Source: JACQWR01 sp964614365 (GTDB taxonomy: Bacteria; Desulfobacterota; Syntrophia; Syntrophales; JACQWR01). Taken from it: DNA of 22,262 nucleotides. A program made the translations under genes and the position numbers. This document shows, in pieces, positions 14,470 to 22,262 of the stretch. Location of the stretch: the NCBI GenBank assembly GCA_964614365.1, contig CAZTLA010000030.1, forward strand, positions 1 through 22,262, in the 5' to 3' direction. The notes below the pieces were generated by a model that saw only the letters and a program-made list of their open reading frames with translations, did not search any database and was not told the DNA's origin. Positions within the stretch are counted from its first letter, which is position 1. Every line of letters begins with the position of its first letter.

Positions 14470-15711
14470 ATGAAAAAGAAGATTTTGTATGTCTTAGCCG
14501 TATTTATTGTGTACGCACTGCGGGCGTCGATCACCGCGGCGGATGTGGGCAAAGGAACTTTTAGCCTGGCCCGCGTGATCGAACTCGCTGCGGCAAACGC
14601 TCCTGATGTTCGTCTTTCAACCACCCGCGCTGCTGAAGGGGAGGCAAAACTTGCCGGGGCGCAGGTTCGTACGCGGGAAAATCCGACGATGGACCTGACC
14701 GCTGGTCCACGGAACGGACCAGAAAGCAGTGCGGACGTCGAGGTGGGTTTTGAAATCCCCTTTGAACTGGGAAGCAGACGGGACAAACGGGTTGCGGTGG
14801 CCCAGGCCGGTCTTCAGAGGGAAAAACACGCGACCGAAGATGTTCGCCGCCAGGCAGTGGCCGCCGCAGTCGGCGCCTACTATCGGGTCCTTCAGGCCGA
14901 GGAACGGCTGCGATTTGCCCGGGACCGCAAAACACTGGCTGACGAATTGCTCCGTATTGCCGGGGAACGGCATCGTGCCGGCGACGCCGCGAAATTCGAG
15001 GTCAACCTCGCACAGACCGAAGTTGCCCGGGCCGAAAGCGACGTTTCTTCGGCGCAGGGTCGTATCGCTGTGGCGCGGACGGCCCTGGCCCGGACGCTTG
15101 GACTTTCATCCGGAACAGATCTCCAGCTTGTCGGCGACATCAAGGAGCGGAGCTTCTTTGACGCCATCCGATCCGCTCCGGCGCCCCGGGAGCGAGCCGA
15201 TCTGCTGGCGGCGCTGGCTGACGTCGAGGCTTCCCGGGCCGCAATCTCCCTGGTTGAGGCTGAGAGACTGCCCGATCTTGCCTTCCGCATGAGCTACAAA
15301 CGGGAAAGCGGCGAAAACATCGCACTTGGCGGTATCACTGTCAGCCTCCCGTTCCTGAACCCCCGCCAGGGTCCTGTCCAGGAAGCCCGGGTGCATAATC
15401 AACAGGCGCAAATAGCCGCCGAAGTCCGGCAGGCCGCCATCACCGCCGAGATAGAAGGGGCGCGTCGCGCCTATGACGCGGCGGTCGAGTCTGTCCGCAG
15501 GATGGAGACGGATGGGCTTAGATGGCAGCAAGAAAACGAATCCCTGGCGGCCGAAAGCTACCGGGCCGGAAAGATCAATCTGTCAACCCTGCTGCAGGTG
15601 CGCCGCGATGCCCTGGATGCGCGGCGGGAGTACCTGGAGCGGCTTTTGGAAGCCGCCGAGGCCGGCGTTGAGCTGGTCTCGGCCACCGGAAATTGGTCCA
15701 TGGCAAACTAA
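14470..15711 (+). CDS. Outer-membrane factor of heavy-metal RND efflux (CzcC/CusC-like, TolC family)
   Basis: The 413-residue protein is an outer-membrane efflux protein with two repeats of the OEP domain. It has a signal peptide of about 23 residues (MKKKILYVLAVFIVYALRAS, cleavage near ITAAD) and no lipobox cysteine. Long Ala/Glu/Arg-rich helices (for example 115-205 and 310-405) form the periplasmic tunnel. The segments DVEVGFEIPFELGSRRDKR and ITVSLPFLNPRQGPVQEA are typical of the CzcC/CusC branch. ATG 14470 follows AAGGG at 7 bases; the frame is open further upstream but without a better start. It serves as the exit duct for the adaptor and RND pump encoded downstream. A 117-bp gap with its own operator candidate separates it from the next gene. 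Confidence 0.9.
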   Translation: MKKKILYVLAVFIVYALRASITAADVGKGTFSLARVIELAAANAPDVRLSTTRAAEGEAKLAGAQVRTRENPTMDLTAGPRNGPESSADVEVGFEIPFELGSRRDKRVAVAQAGLQREKHATEDVRRQAVAAAVGAYYRVLQAEERLRFARDRKTLADELLRIAGERHRAGDAAKFEVNLAQTEVARAESDVSSAQGRIAVARTALARTLGLSSGTDLQLVGDIKERSFFDAIRSAPAPRERADLLAALADVEASRAAISLVEAERLPDLAFRMSYKRESGENIALGGITVSLPFLNPRQGPVQEARVHNQQAQIAAEVRQAAITAEIEGARRAYDAAVESVRRMETDGLRWQQENESLAAESYRAGKINLSTLLQVRRDALDARREYLERLLEAAEAGVELVSATGNWSMAN

Positions 15712-15738
15712 TTCCCCCGCTAAACGGGACTTTCTTCA

Positions 15739-15757
15739 GTACCCCCTTGAGGGGTAT
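15739..15757 (+). promoter_or_regulatory. CsoR/RcnR-like operator candidate over a -10 element
   Basis: GTACCCCCTTGAGGGGTAT is a G/C-run palindrome (TACCCC, 5-base centre, GGGGTA) of the kind bound by CsoR-family copper or nickel repressors; from memory, the Bacillus copZ site has the form TACCC-N4-GGGGTA. It overlaps a good -10, TATAAG (15755-15760), though the matching -35 is poor. It could equally form an RNA hairpin, but no T-run follows. It lies 72 bp before the small Cys-protein gene. Confidence 0.5.
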
Positions 15758-15828
15758 AAGTGCGTCAACGATTTTGCTTTCTGCCGGAAAGCAAAAGCTA
15801 ACTTACTAAACATCAAAGGAGAAAAATC

Positions 15829-16134
15829 ATGCGTCGTTCGATTCTGCTGTTCGTTGCCCTGTTCGTATCCTTCACTATTTCCGCCTTTGCGGCCGAACCC
15901 GCCAAATCCGCAAAAGATCTTCACGGCGCCGCGGGGGCCAAACCGGGCTCCTACGAGGACTGGTGCAGCGAGCATGGGGTTCCGGAATCCATGGACACCC
16001 GCTGCGGCAGGTCTCTCATTCCGGCCTTCAAGGCTACCGGCGACTGGGACGAGAAGCACGGCCTGCCGCTGTCCCAGTGCAAGAAGTGCAACCCGAAGCT
16101 GAAGATCGTCCGTCCGTCGAAAGGGAGCAGGTGA
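15829..16134 (+). CDS. Small periplasmic Cys/His protein, putative metallochaperone of the efflux system
   Basis: The 101-residue protein has a clear signal peptide (about 1-21, cleavage at AFA-AEP) and a mature part of about 80 residues. That part carries two degenerate copies of a Cys/His motif: CSEHGVPES...C59 (from C46) and DEKHGLPLSQCKKCNP (C84, C87). It aligns without gaps with residues 47-90 of the adaptor encoded next: 22 of 44 residues are identical, including EHG, GDW, HG-P and the final C-x2-C-x-P. Two adaptor Cys positions are Asp here (D56 and D74). AAAGGAG precedes the ATG. The stop is one base from the adaptor start. I infer that it binds a metal in the periplasm and hands it to the adaptor. 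No named family is known to me. Confidence 0.8.
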   Translation: MRRSILLFVALFVSFTISAFAAEPAKSAKDLHGAAGAKPGSYEDWCSEHGVPESMDTRCGRSLIPAFKATGDWDEKHGLPLSQCKKCNPKLKIVRPSKGSR

Positions 16135-16135
16135 T

Positions 16136-17515
16136 ATGCGCCGTCTACTCATCATGGCAATACTCATCCCTCTGGTCGTGGTCTCTGGCTGCGGCAAGAA
16201 GGAAGCGGCCAAGGCCCCGGCAGCCCCGCAGGCGGCCGTCGAAGCCACGAAAGGAACACGGGAATCAGGAATCTGCAAGGAGCACGGGGTGCTTGAAGCC
16301 CTCTGCACCAAATGTAACCCGAAGCTCGTTCCCATCTTCCAGGCCAAGGGCGACTGGTGTGCCGAACATGGCTTCCCCGAGTCGATCTGTCCGATCTGCC
16401 ACCCGGAACGGGGAGGCAAGCCGGCGGTGGATGTCGCCGGCGACGACGCCCCGGCGGACGGGACCAAGGTGATCCTGAAGGGCAAAGATACGGCCCGTCT
16501 GGCCGGGATCGAGACTGCGAAAGCGGCGCCGGGCCGCGGGGGATCGGAGATCGTCGCCCCGGTCGTCATCGGCTACGATGCCGCCAGGGTCGTCCAAGTA
16601 GGCGCTCGCGCCCCGGGGATAGTCAAGCAGGTATCGGCAGACATCGGCATCTGGGTATCGGCGGGCGCGCCGCTTGCCGAGATCGAGAGTGCCGCCGTGA
16701 GCAGCGACCAGTCGCGACTCGCCGCGGTACGCTCCCGGGTGCAGACGGCCGAGGCGAACTACCGTCGCGAGGCGGAACTGGAGAATAAAGGGATCTCGGC
16801 CAAGAAAGAAGTTCAGGCAGCGCGGCAGGCGCTTCATGAAGCCACTGCCGAGCTGGAGTCGTTGCAGGCATCGTTGCGGGCGGTGGGGGTCGGCAACGGG
16901 AGCGGCGGGCGCTACACCGTGAAAGCGCCCGTCTCCGGGGTGATTACCCAGCGCACCGTCTCGGTGGATCGCACCGTCGATTCCCAGACGCCGCTCTTCG
17001 AGATCGTGGATACCTCATCCATGTGGGCGGAGGTCGCCCTGCCCGAAGCGGAACTGGGCGCCGTGAAAGCCGGGATGCCGGCCGTCATTGCCATGGACGG
17101 GCTCGGCGGGCGTGAGTTCCGCGGCATCATCGCACATATCGTGCCGATGGTCGATATCCAGACCCGGACGGCAAAAGCCCGGATACGCCTCGCCAACCCC
17201 AACGGACTCCTCAGGGCCAACATGTATGGTCAGGCCCGCATCCCGGTGGGCGGTTCCCGGGCGTCGTCCGCCGTGCCGCGGGGCGCCGTCCAGCGGGCCA
17301 AATCCGCGAAAATCGTCTTCGTTCGCCTGGCGCCTGATGAATATGAAGCCCGGCGGGTGCAGGTGGCGCCAAGCCGCGGCAACGGCGACCTGGTGGAAAT
17401 TGCCTCAGGCGTGGCGGCCGGCGAGGAGATCGTTGTTGCCGGCAGCTTCTTTCTCAAGACGGAAACGCTCAAGGAATCCATCGGCGCCGGGTGCTGTGAA
17501 GTGGATAATAAATAG
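16136..17515 (+). CDS. Lipoprotein periplasmic adaptor of heavy-metal RND efflux (CusB/CzcB-like) with N-terminal Cys module
   Basis: The 459-residue membrane-fusion protein joins the RND pump to the outer-membrane factor. It starts with a lipoprotein signal (LLIMAILIPLVVVSGC; lipid-bearing C19). Next comes a module with two C-x9-C-x2-C triads, CKEHGVLEALCTKCNP (47-62) and CAEHGFPESICPICHP (75-90). The usual adaptor parts follow: barrel-sandwich halves around VGARAPGIVKQVSADIG (about 155-171) and YTVKAPVSGVITQR (about 260-273), an alpha hairpin between them, then beta-barrel and membrane-proximal domains. GGGAG precedes ATG 16136, which lies one base after the stop of the small Cys protein. 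The N-terminal module is extra to the core adaptor fold and probably binds the exported metal. Confidence 0.92.
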   Translation: MRRLLIMAILIPLVVVSGCGKKEAAKAPAAPQAAVEATKGTRESGICKEHGVLEALCTKCNPKLVPIFQAKGDWCAEHGFPESICPICHPERGGKPAVDVAGDDAPADGTKVILKGKDTARLAGIETAKAAPGRGGSEIVAPVVIGYDAARVVQVGARAPGIVKQVSADIGIWVSAGAPLAEIESAAVSSDQSRLAAVRSRVQTAEANYRREAELENKGISAKKEVQAARQALHEATAELESLQASLRAVGVGNGSGGRYTVKAPVSGVITQRTVSVDRTVDSQTPLFEIVDTSSMWAEVALPEAELGAVKAGMPAVIAMDGLGGREFRGIIAHIVPMVDIQTRTAKARIRLANPNGLLRANMYGQARIPVGGSRASSAVPRGAVQRAKSAKIVFVRLAPDEYEARRVQVAPSRGNGDLVEIASGVAAGEEIVVAGSFFLKTETLKESIGAGCCEVDNK

Positions 17516-17524
17516 GAGGGCGTA

Positions 17525-20500
17525 ATGCTGAATCGGGTTATCCGTTGGTCCCTCGACCATCGGCTGGCGGTCATCATCGCCTGGGCGCTGGTTGCAGTCC
17601 TTGGCGTTATCGCTTTTCTGCGGCTGCCGCTGGACGCCTTTCCGGATACGACTCCGGTCCAGGTCCAGGTGAACACGGTGGCCCCGGCCCTCTCGCCGCT
17701 GGAGATCGAGCGTCAGGTCTCGACGCCCCTGGAGCAGGCGATTTCGGGTCTGCCGAAACTCAGGGAAGTGCGGTCCGCCTCCCGGTTCGGGATGTCCCAG
17801 GTGACGGTGATCTTCGCAGAGGGGACCGACATCTACCGTTCCCGCCAGGTGGTCATGGAACGGGTGCAGGGGGTCGCGCTTCCTTCCGGCATCGAAAGGC
17901 CGCAACTCGGTCCCGTTGCCACGGGGCTTGGGGAGGTCTTCCACTATCTGCTCACGGCCAAGGACAAGACTCTGGCCGAGCTCCGGACGCTGCACGACTG
18001 GGTGGTGAAACCCCAGATGCGCTCGGTGGCCGGGGTGGCGGAGGTAAATACCTGGGGTGGCGACGAGCGGCGCATCGAGATCGTCGTTGATCCGGAGGAG
18101 TTGGCCAAACGCGGCTTGACCATGGATCGTCTGATCGAGGCCGTGGAGCGGAACAATGCCAACGTGGGGGGCGGCGCCATCGACCAGGCGGGCGAGTCGA
18201 GTCTGGTGCAAGGGGTCGGCATCGTCACGACGCTGCAGGATATCGAAGCAATCGTGATCACGGCCAGGGAGGGGGTTCCCGTCCGGGTAGCTGACGTCGC
18301 CCGCGTGATGGAGGGTCGCGAGATCCGCCGCGGCGCAGTGACGGCCGACGGCAAGGGAGAGGCGGTGCTCGGCCTCGGTTTCATGCTCATGGGCGAGAAC
18401 AGCCACGACGTCACGACACGGATCAAGGCCCGGCTGGAGGAGGTCAAGAAGACCCTGCCCAGGGGGGTGGAGGTCGCCGCTGCCTACGACCGGACGTCGC
18501 TGGTGGATAAGGTCCTCCATACCGTGGAGAAAAATCTCTTCGAGGGGGCGATCCTCGTCATTGCCGTCATCTTCGTCTTTCTGGGAAATATCCGCGCCGG
18601 GCTTATCGTTGCCCTGGCCATCCCCTTATCGATGCTCTTTGCCTTCGACCTGATGCTCCGCTTCGGCATCGCCGGGAGCCTGATGAGTCTCGGGGCCATC
18701 GATTTCGGCCTGATCGTCGACAGTTCGATAATCATGATCGAGAACTCGGCGCGCCGCCTCTCGGAGGACCAGAGCGGCAGGAGCATCATCGACGTGGTGC
18801 GCGACGCGGCCATCGAGGTCCGGAAACCCACCATGTTCGGCGAGCTGATCATCATGATCGTCTACCTGCCGATCCTGGCTCTGGAGGGAGTGGAGGGGAA
18901 ACTCTTCCGCCCCATGGCGCTGACCGTGATCTTTGCACTGCTGGGCTCCATGCTCATGTCGCTTACCCTCATGCCGGTGCTGGCAAGCTACAGCCTCAGG
19001 CGCAAAAAAGAAGAGAGGGAACCCTTCCTCGTCCGACGGCTCAAGGAGATTTACCTGCCGGTGCTGGGTTTCGCCCTGCGCCGGCGCGCCGCCGTGCTCG
19101 CCATCGCCTTGGCCTGCCTCGGCGGCGCCGGGCTCCTTGCCGCCCGGCTCGGTTCCGAATTCGTGCCGCGTCTGATGGAGGGGTCCATCGTCATCAACAC
19201 CGTTCGTCTCGCCAGCGTCTCACTGGATGAGTCGGTCCGCTACGGCAGCCACCTTGAACGGGCGCTCCTAGAAAAGTTTCCGCACGAGATCGAGCGGATC
19301 TGGACCCGGACCGGGAGTGCCGAGATCGCGACCGACCCCATGGGGGTGGAGCTCTCCGATATCTTTCTCACCCTGAAGCCGCGGGAGAAGTGGCGGCGCG
19401 CCCGCACCCAGGGGGAACTCGTTGCGGCCATGGAAAAGGAACTGAAATCCTTCCCGGGGATGCGGATGATCTTTACCCAGCCGATTGAGATGCGGGTGAA
19501 CGAAATGATCGCCGGCATCCGCTCCGACGTGGGAATCAAGATCTTCGGGGATGATTTCGAAACCCTGAAGGCCAAGGCAAAGGAGGTAGAGAAGGCGGTC
19601 AAGGCAATCCCCGGGGCCGCCGACGTGAGCGTCGAGCAGGTCACCGGCCAGCCGATCTTGCAGGTGGAGGTGGACCGCAGCGCCACCGCCCGCTACGGTA
19701 TTCCTGCCCGGGAGATTCTGGAGGTCGTCGAGGCCTTGGGTGGCCGGAATGTGGGCATGTTGCAGGAAGGGGAGCGACGTTTCCCTCTGGCGGTGCGCAT
19801 TGCCGATCGGTATCGGGCGTCGTCGGAGGATATTGGCCGCATCCTGGTGACTGCGGGAAGCGGAGAGCGCATCCCGCTGTCGCTGCTTACCAGGATCAAG
19901 TCGTCCGAAGGGCCGTCTACCATCAACCGCGAATGGGGCAAGCGGCGGGTCGTCGTGCAGTCGAACGTGCGAGGCCGGGACGTGGGGAGTTTCGTGGCCG
20001 ATGTCCGGAAGGCGATCGAGCGCGAGGTCAAGCTTCCGAGCGGCTGCTACATCCGCTACGGCGGGCAGTTTGAGAACCTTCAGCGCGCCCAACAGCGGCT
20101 GCTGATCGTCGTCCCGGTGGCTCTCGCCCTCATCTTTATTCTGTTGTATTTTACCTACGGGCGGGTCCTGGACGCTGCCCGTGTCTTCACCGGGGTGCCC
20201 TTCGCCGCCGTCGGCGGCATCGTCGCCTTGTGGTTGCGGGACATCCCTTTCAGCATCTCGGCGGGGGTGGGCTTTGTGGCCCTTTCGGGAGTTTCCGTCC
20301 TCGGCGATATGGTGCTCGTTTCCGCAGTGCGGGACCTGCTTGCCCAGGGGATGCCGCTCATGGAAGCGATCCGGAAGGCTGCCGAACAGCGGCTTCGCCC
20401 GGTGCTCATGACGGCGCTGGTCGCCAGTTTCGGCTTCATCCCGATGGCGCTGAACACCGGCATCGGCGCCGAGGTGCAGAGACCGCTCGCCACCGTCGTT

Positions 20501-20602
20501 ATCGGCGGTGTTGTCTCCTCTACGCTCCTCACCCTCCTCGTGCTTCCCGTATTGTACGCCGTATTCCAGGGTAAAGAAGAGGGCCGTGGAAGGGGGAGAT
20601 GA
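17525..20602 (+). CDS. Heavy-metal efflux RND transporter (CzcA/CusA family)
   Basis: The 1025-residue inner-membrane proton-driven pump has the HME-RND layout: TM1 near residues 13-32, a periplasmic porter domain starting with LPLDAFPDTTPVQVQV, TM2-6 from about 340, a second porter domain, and TM8-12 at the end. The fourth-helix motif is DFGLIVDSSIIMIEN, with the proton-relay residues D393, D399 and E406. The Asp-Asp-Glu set resembles divalent-cation CzcA members more than the copper/silver CusA form. Ser-Ser (400-401) stands where CzcA has Gly-Ala, so the metal is uncertain. ATG 17525 follows AGGAGGG, 9 bp after the adaptor stop. It is the last gene of the efflux operon. Confidence 0.95.
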   Translation: MLNRVIRWSLDHRLAVIIAWALVAVLGVIAFLRLPLDAFPDTTPVQVQVNTVAPALSPLEIERQVSTPLEQAISGLPKLREVRSASRFGMSQVTVIFAEGTDIYRSRQVVMERVQGVALPSGIERPQLGPVATGLGEVFHYLLTAKDKTLAELRTLHDWVVKPQMRSVAGVAEVNTWGGDERRIEIVVDPEELAKRGLTMDRLIEAVERNNANVGGGAIDQAGESSLVQGVGIVTTLQDIEAIVITAREGVPVRVADVARVMEGREIRRGAVTADGKGEAVLGLGFMLMGENSHDVTTRIKARLEEVKKTLPRGVEVAAAYDRTSLVDKVLHTVEKNLFEGAILVIAVIFVFLGNIRAGLIVALAIPLSMLFAFDLMLRFGIAGSLMSLGAIDFGLIVDSSIIMIENSARRLSEDQSGRSIIDVVRDAAIEVRKPTMFGELIIMIVYLPILALEGVEGKLFRPMALTVIFALLGSMLMSLTLMPVLASYSLRRKKEEREPFLVRRLKEIYLPVLGFALRRRAAVLAIALACLGGAGLLAARLGSEFVPRLMEGSIVINTVRLASVSLDESVRYGSHLERALLEKFPHEIERIWTRTGSAEIATDPMGVELSDIFLTLKPREKWRRARTQGELVAAMEKELKSFPGMRMIFTQPIEMRVNEMIAGIRSDVGIKIFGDDFETLKAKAKEVEKAVKAIPGAADVSVEQVTGQPILQVEVDRSATARYGIPAREILEVVEALGGRNVGMLQEGERRFPLAVRIADRYRASSEDIGRILVTAGSGERIPLSLLTRIKSSEGPSTINREWGKRRVVVQSNVRGRDVGSFVADVRKAIEREVKLPSGCYIRYGGQFENLQRAQQRLLIVVPVALALIFILLYFTYGRVLDAARVFTGVPFAAVGGIVALWLRDIPFSISAGVGFVALSGVSVLGDMVLVSAVRDLLAQGMPLMEAIRKAAEQRLRPVLMTALVASFGFIPMALNTGIGAEVQRPLATVVIGGVVSSTLLTLLVLPVLYAVFQGKEEGRGRGR

Positions 20603-20745
20603 CGGGGCAACCGGCGAAGACACAGTATGATCGCACCTGTGAGTCGTGGAAGACTGACGGTTAAGGGGTGACGTAATCAACGTGCACGAACACCCCCATA
20701 AATACTTCTTGACAAAATATCATTATCGTATAGCTTGAACACGTA

Positions 20746-20779
20746 TTCATTATAATGAACCGATATTTCATTGTATGAA
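20746..20779. promoter_or_regulatory. Tandem TTCAT/ATGAA palindromes before the second TolC gene
   Basis: TTCATTATAATGAA (20746-20759) is a perfect 14-bp palindrome, and TTCATTGTATGAA (20767-20779) is a second one. Their left ends are 21 bp apart, two helical turns, so proteins would bind the same face. The first contains a perfect TATAAT (20751-20756), and a TTGACA lies at 20709, too far for a standard pair. A TetR- or MarR-type repressor site is plausible. The surrounding 100 bp are AT-rich. Confidence 0.55.
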
Positions 20780-20809
20780 TCGTTCTTCACTTATATTCAG
20801 GAGGGGCGA

Positions 20810-22120
20810 ATGTCGGCGACAGCGTGCAGGGCGAGCAGAGAGCGTTACCGCAAAATCATTGTCCCCATAGGCGTAGTATTCGTTTTATTCTATTTGCGGT
20901 CGGCGGATGCGGACGATCTTATCAAGAGCGGGCAGTTGCTTGATCTGCCCGGATGCATTCGTATCGCGCTCAGTAAACACCCCAATATCACCGCTGCCGC
21001 GACCACGCTGCAGGTGAACCAGAGCAGGGTCGGCCAGGCGAAGGCCGGTTATTATCCCCAGTTGAACCTGTCATCGAGTTACACCCGAAGCGATCCCGCC
21101 TCCGCCTCCAGAACCGGCCCTAATGATGACTATGCGAGCAGTGTGACGCTCTCCCAGAATATTTACGATTTCGAGAAAACGGCAAAGAAGGTGGAGATAC
21201 AGGGGCTTAACCTGGATGCGGTTCGCGCCGACCTGGAAACTGTTTCCAGTCAGATTATTCTGGGTGTGAAACAGGCGTATTACGGTGTCCTGCGGGCTCA
21301 GAGAGACAAGGAGGTAGCTGCCGAGACAGTGCGCCAGTTCGAGCAGCACCTGACGCGGGCAAAGGGATTTTTCGAGACGGGCCTGAAGCCCAAGTTTGAT
21401 GTGACGAAAGCCCAGGTGGATCTGGGTAATGCCAAACTCAATTATCTGAGGGCGGAGAACGCGTTGCAACTGACCGGGAGAACCTTGAACAATGCCATGG
21501 GTGTCCCCAATGCCCCCCCCTACACGATAAAAGATAATTTTGCCGTGGGAAAGCAGGAATGGAACCTTGATGAGGCGCTCCGCAGGGCTTATGCAACGCG
21601 ACCCGATCTTCTGTCTCTCCTTGCGAAAAAAAAATCGGCCGAACAGTCCGTCCAGTTGGCAAAAAAGGATTACTATCCGGTGCTGTCGGGGAATGCCGGT
21701 TACAACTGGGCAGGAGAAAGATTTCCCCTGGAGCGCGGCTGGAACGTAGGCGCCACGCTGAATGTGCCCCTGTTCAGCGGTTTTTCTACGAAATATCAGG
21801 TGGATGAAGCAAGGGCAAATCTGGATGTTCTGAATGCCAATGAAGACGCATTGCGGCAGTCGATACGGCTGGATGTGGAACAGGCCATCCTTAATTTGAA
21901 GGAATCGTCTGAGCGGATCACCGTAGCGGAAATCACTGAGAAGCAGGCGGAGGAGAACCTTGAACTTGCGAACGGACGGTATGCCGCCGGCGTTGGCAAT
22001 CCCATTGAAATCACGGACGCCCTCGTTGCGATGAACAACGCGAAGACGGCGTATGTTGCGGCCCTGTACGATTACCGGATTGCCGAGGCGGGCCTGGAAA
22101 AGGCAATGGGGGTAAAGTGA
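20810..22120 (+). CDS. TolC-family outer-membrane efflux protein
   Basis: The 436-residue protein has a basic N-terminus and hydrophobic signal segment (about 15-30) and two OEP repeats with long tunnel-forming helices (about 125-215 and 345-430). Beta-strand segments such as QLNLSSSYTRS and VGATLNVPLFSGF are typical of TolC proteins. Compared with the first outer-membrane factor in the window it is closer to the general TolC type that works with MacA/HlyD adaptors. ATG 20810 follows a strong AGGAGG; an in-frame start at 20771 has none. Its TGA overlaps the GTG start of the next gene by 3 bp, so the two are coupled. The substrate is unknown and need not be a metal. Confidence 0.92.
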   Translation: MSATACRASRERYRKIIVPIGVVFVLFYLRSADADDLIKSGQLLDLPGCIRIALSKHPNITAAATTLQVNQSRVGQAKAGYYPQLNLSSSYTRSDPASASRTGPNDDYASSVTLSQNIYDFEKTAKKVEIQGLNLDAVRADLETVSSQIILGVKQAYYGVLRAQRDKEVAAETVRQFEQHLTRAKGFFETGLKPKFDVTKAQVDLGNAKLNYLRAENALQLTGRTLNNAMGVPNAPPYTIKDNFAVGKQEWNLDEALRRAYATRPDLLSLLAKKKSAEQSVQLAKKDYYPVLSGNAGYNWAGERFPLERGWNVGATLNVPLFSGFSTKYQVDEARANLDVLNANEDALRQSIRLDVEQAILNLKESSERITVAEITEKQAEENLELANGRYAAGVGNPIEITDALVAMNNAKTAYVAALYDYRIAEAGLEKAMGVK

Positions 22121-22262
22121 AAAGAATAATCATCGGGCTGGTCGTTATCGCGGTCGCGGGGGCAGGAGCCTATTTTGCCTTCCGGAAAGGCAATAATGAC
22201 CGGCAATTCAAAATGGAACAGGTTACGACGGGCAGCATCAGGTCTACGGTGACGGCTGCGGG
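22117..22262 (+). CDS. MacA/HlyD-like periplasmic adaptor (N-terminal part only)
   Basis: The gene starts with GTG overlapping the stop of the TolC gene and runs off the window after 48 full codons. The visible part has a basic start and one hydrophobic segment (IIIGLVVIAVAGAGAYFAF), then MEQVTTGSIRSTVTA, which is the first strand typical of MacA-like adaptors of ABC exporters. A MacB-type ATPase/permease is expected downstream. RND partners are also possible, since only the N-terminus is seen. Confidence 0.75.
   Translation, partial: MKRIIIGLVVIAVAGAGAYFAFRKGNNDRQFKMEQVTTGSIRSTVTAA

Noticed and set aside
15740..15756. Rho-independent terminator after the outer-membrane factor gene
   Set aside because: The 6-bp stem is not followed by a T-run; the shape and its overlap with TATAAG fit an operator better.
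19268..20680. A 470-codon minus-strand frame opposite the RND pump gene
   Set aside because: The translation is rich in His, Asp, Gly and Pro as expected for the complement of RND coding sequence; there is no domain or ribosome binding site.
20718..20727. Fur-box-like TATCATTATC before the second TolC gene
   Set aside because: Only about half of a 19-bp Fur box is present, in an AT-rich leader where such words occur by chance.

Overview
The window is about 22 kb of a moderately GC-rich bacterial chromosome. The organism is most likely a Gram-negative, anaerobic-type deltaproteobacterium (Desulfobacterota). This is an inference from two outer-membrane factors, a heavy-metal RND efflux operon with Cys-rich accessory proteins, and NikR operator candidates built as GTGTTAC direct repeats, a form I associate with Geobacter relatives. 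No rRNA, tRNA, CRISPR array, insertion sequence or integrase was seen.

Layout. (1) 1-2556, plus strand: a small metabolic operon of a DhnA/LsrF-type class I aldolase, a zinc-dependent medium-chain dehydrogenase and a nitroreductase-family flavoprotein, possibly preceded by the tail of another gene. (2) 2636-3946, minus strand: a CorC/HlyC (CNNM) membrane protein with its own promoter. (3) 4056-7250, minus strand: nikR followed by an ECF-type nickel transporter (nikMN, nikQ, nikO). GTGTTAC-type direct repeats with a 13-bp spacer lie in front of both nikR and nikMN. (4) 7302-8707, minus strand: a BASS/SBF-like membrane protein followed by queF, which starts with TTG. The leader of the pair holds a run of ten G. 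(5) 9001-11452, minus strand: a znuA-znuC-znuB zinc (or manganese) ABC importer with a palindrome over its promoter. (6) 11590-12660, plus strand: a two-TM potassium channel with an RCK domain, divergent from znuA. (7) 12709-13634, plus strand: a DHA2-type MFS exporter gene broken by an internal deletion and frame change. (8) 13718-20602, plus strand: a heavy-metal efflux locus. It holds tandem GTTGAA-N4-TTCAAC palindromes, a secreted Cys-rich protein, a CzcC/CusC-like outer-membrane factor, a CsoR-like operator candidate, a 101-residue periplasmic Cys/His protein, a lipoprotein adaptor and a CzcA/CusA-type RND pump. (9) 20746-22262, plus strand: tandem TTCAT/ATGAA palindromes, a second TolC-family protein, and the start of a MacA/HlyD-like adaptor that runs off the window.

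How it works together. Much of the window handles metal ions: nickel import under NikR, zinc-type import, a CorC-like protein, and tripartite export of heavy metals. The most unusual part is the efflux locus. The stand-alone 101-residue periplasmic protein and the N-terminus of the adaptor share the same Cys/His module: 22 of 44 residues are identical without gaps, and two Cys positions in the small protein are replaced by Asp. This suggests a metallochaperone and acceptor pair made from one duplicated domain, analogous in role to CusF-CusB but not visibly related to CusF. The locus also has two candidate operators of different types, which suggests two metal-responsive inputs.
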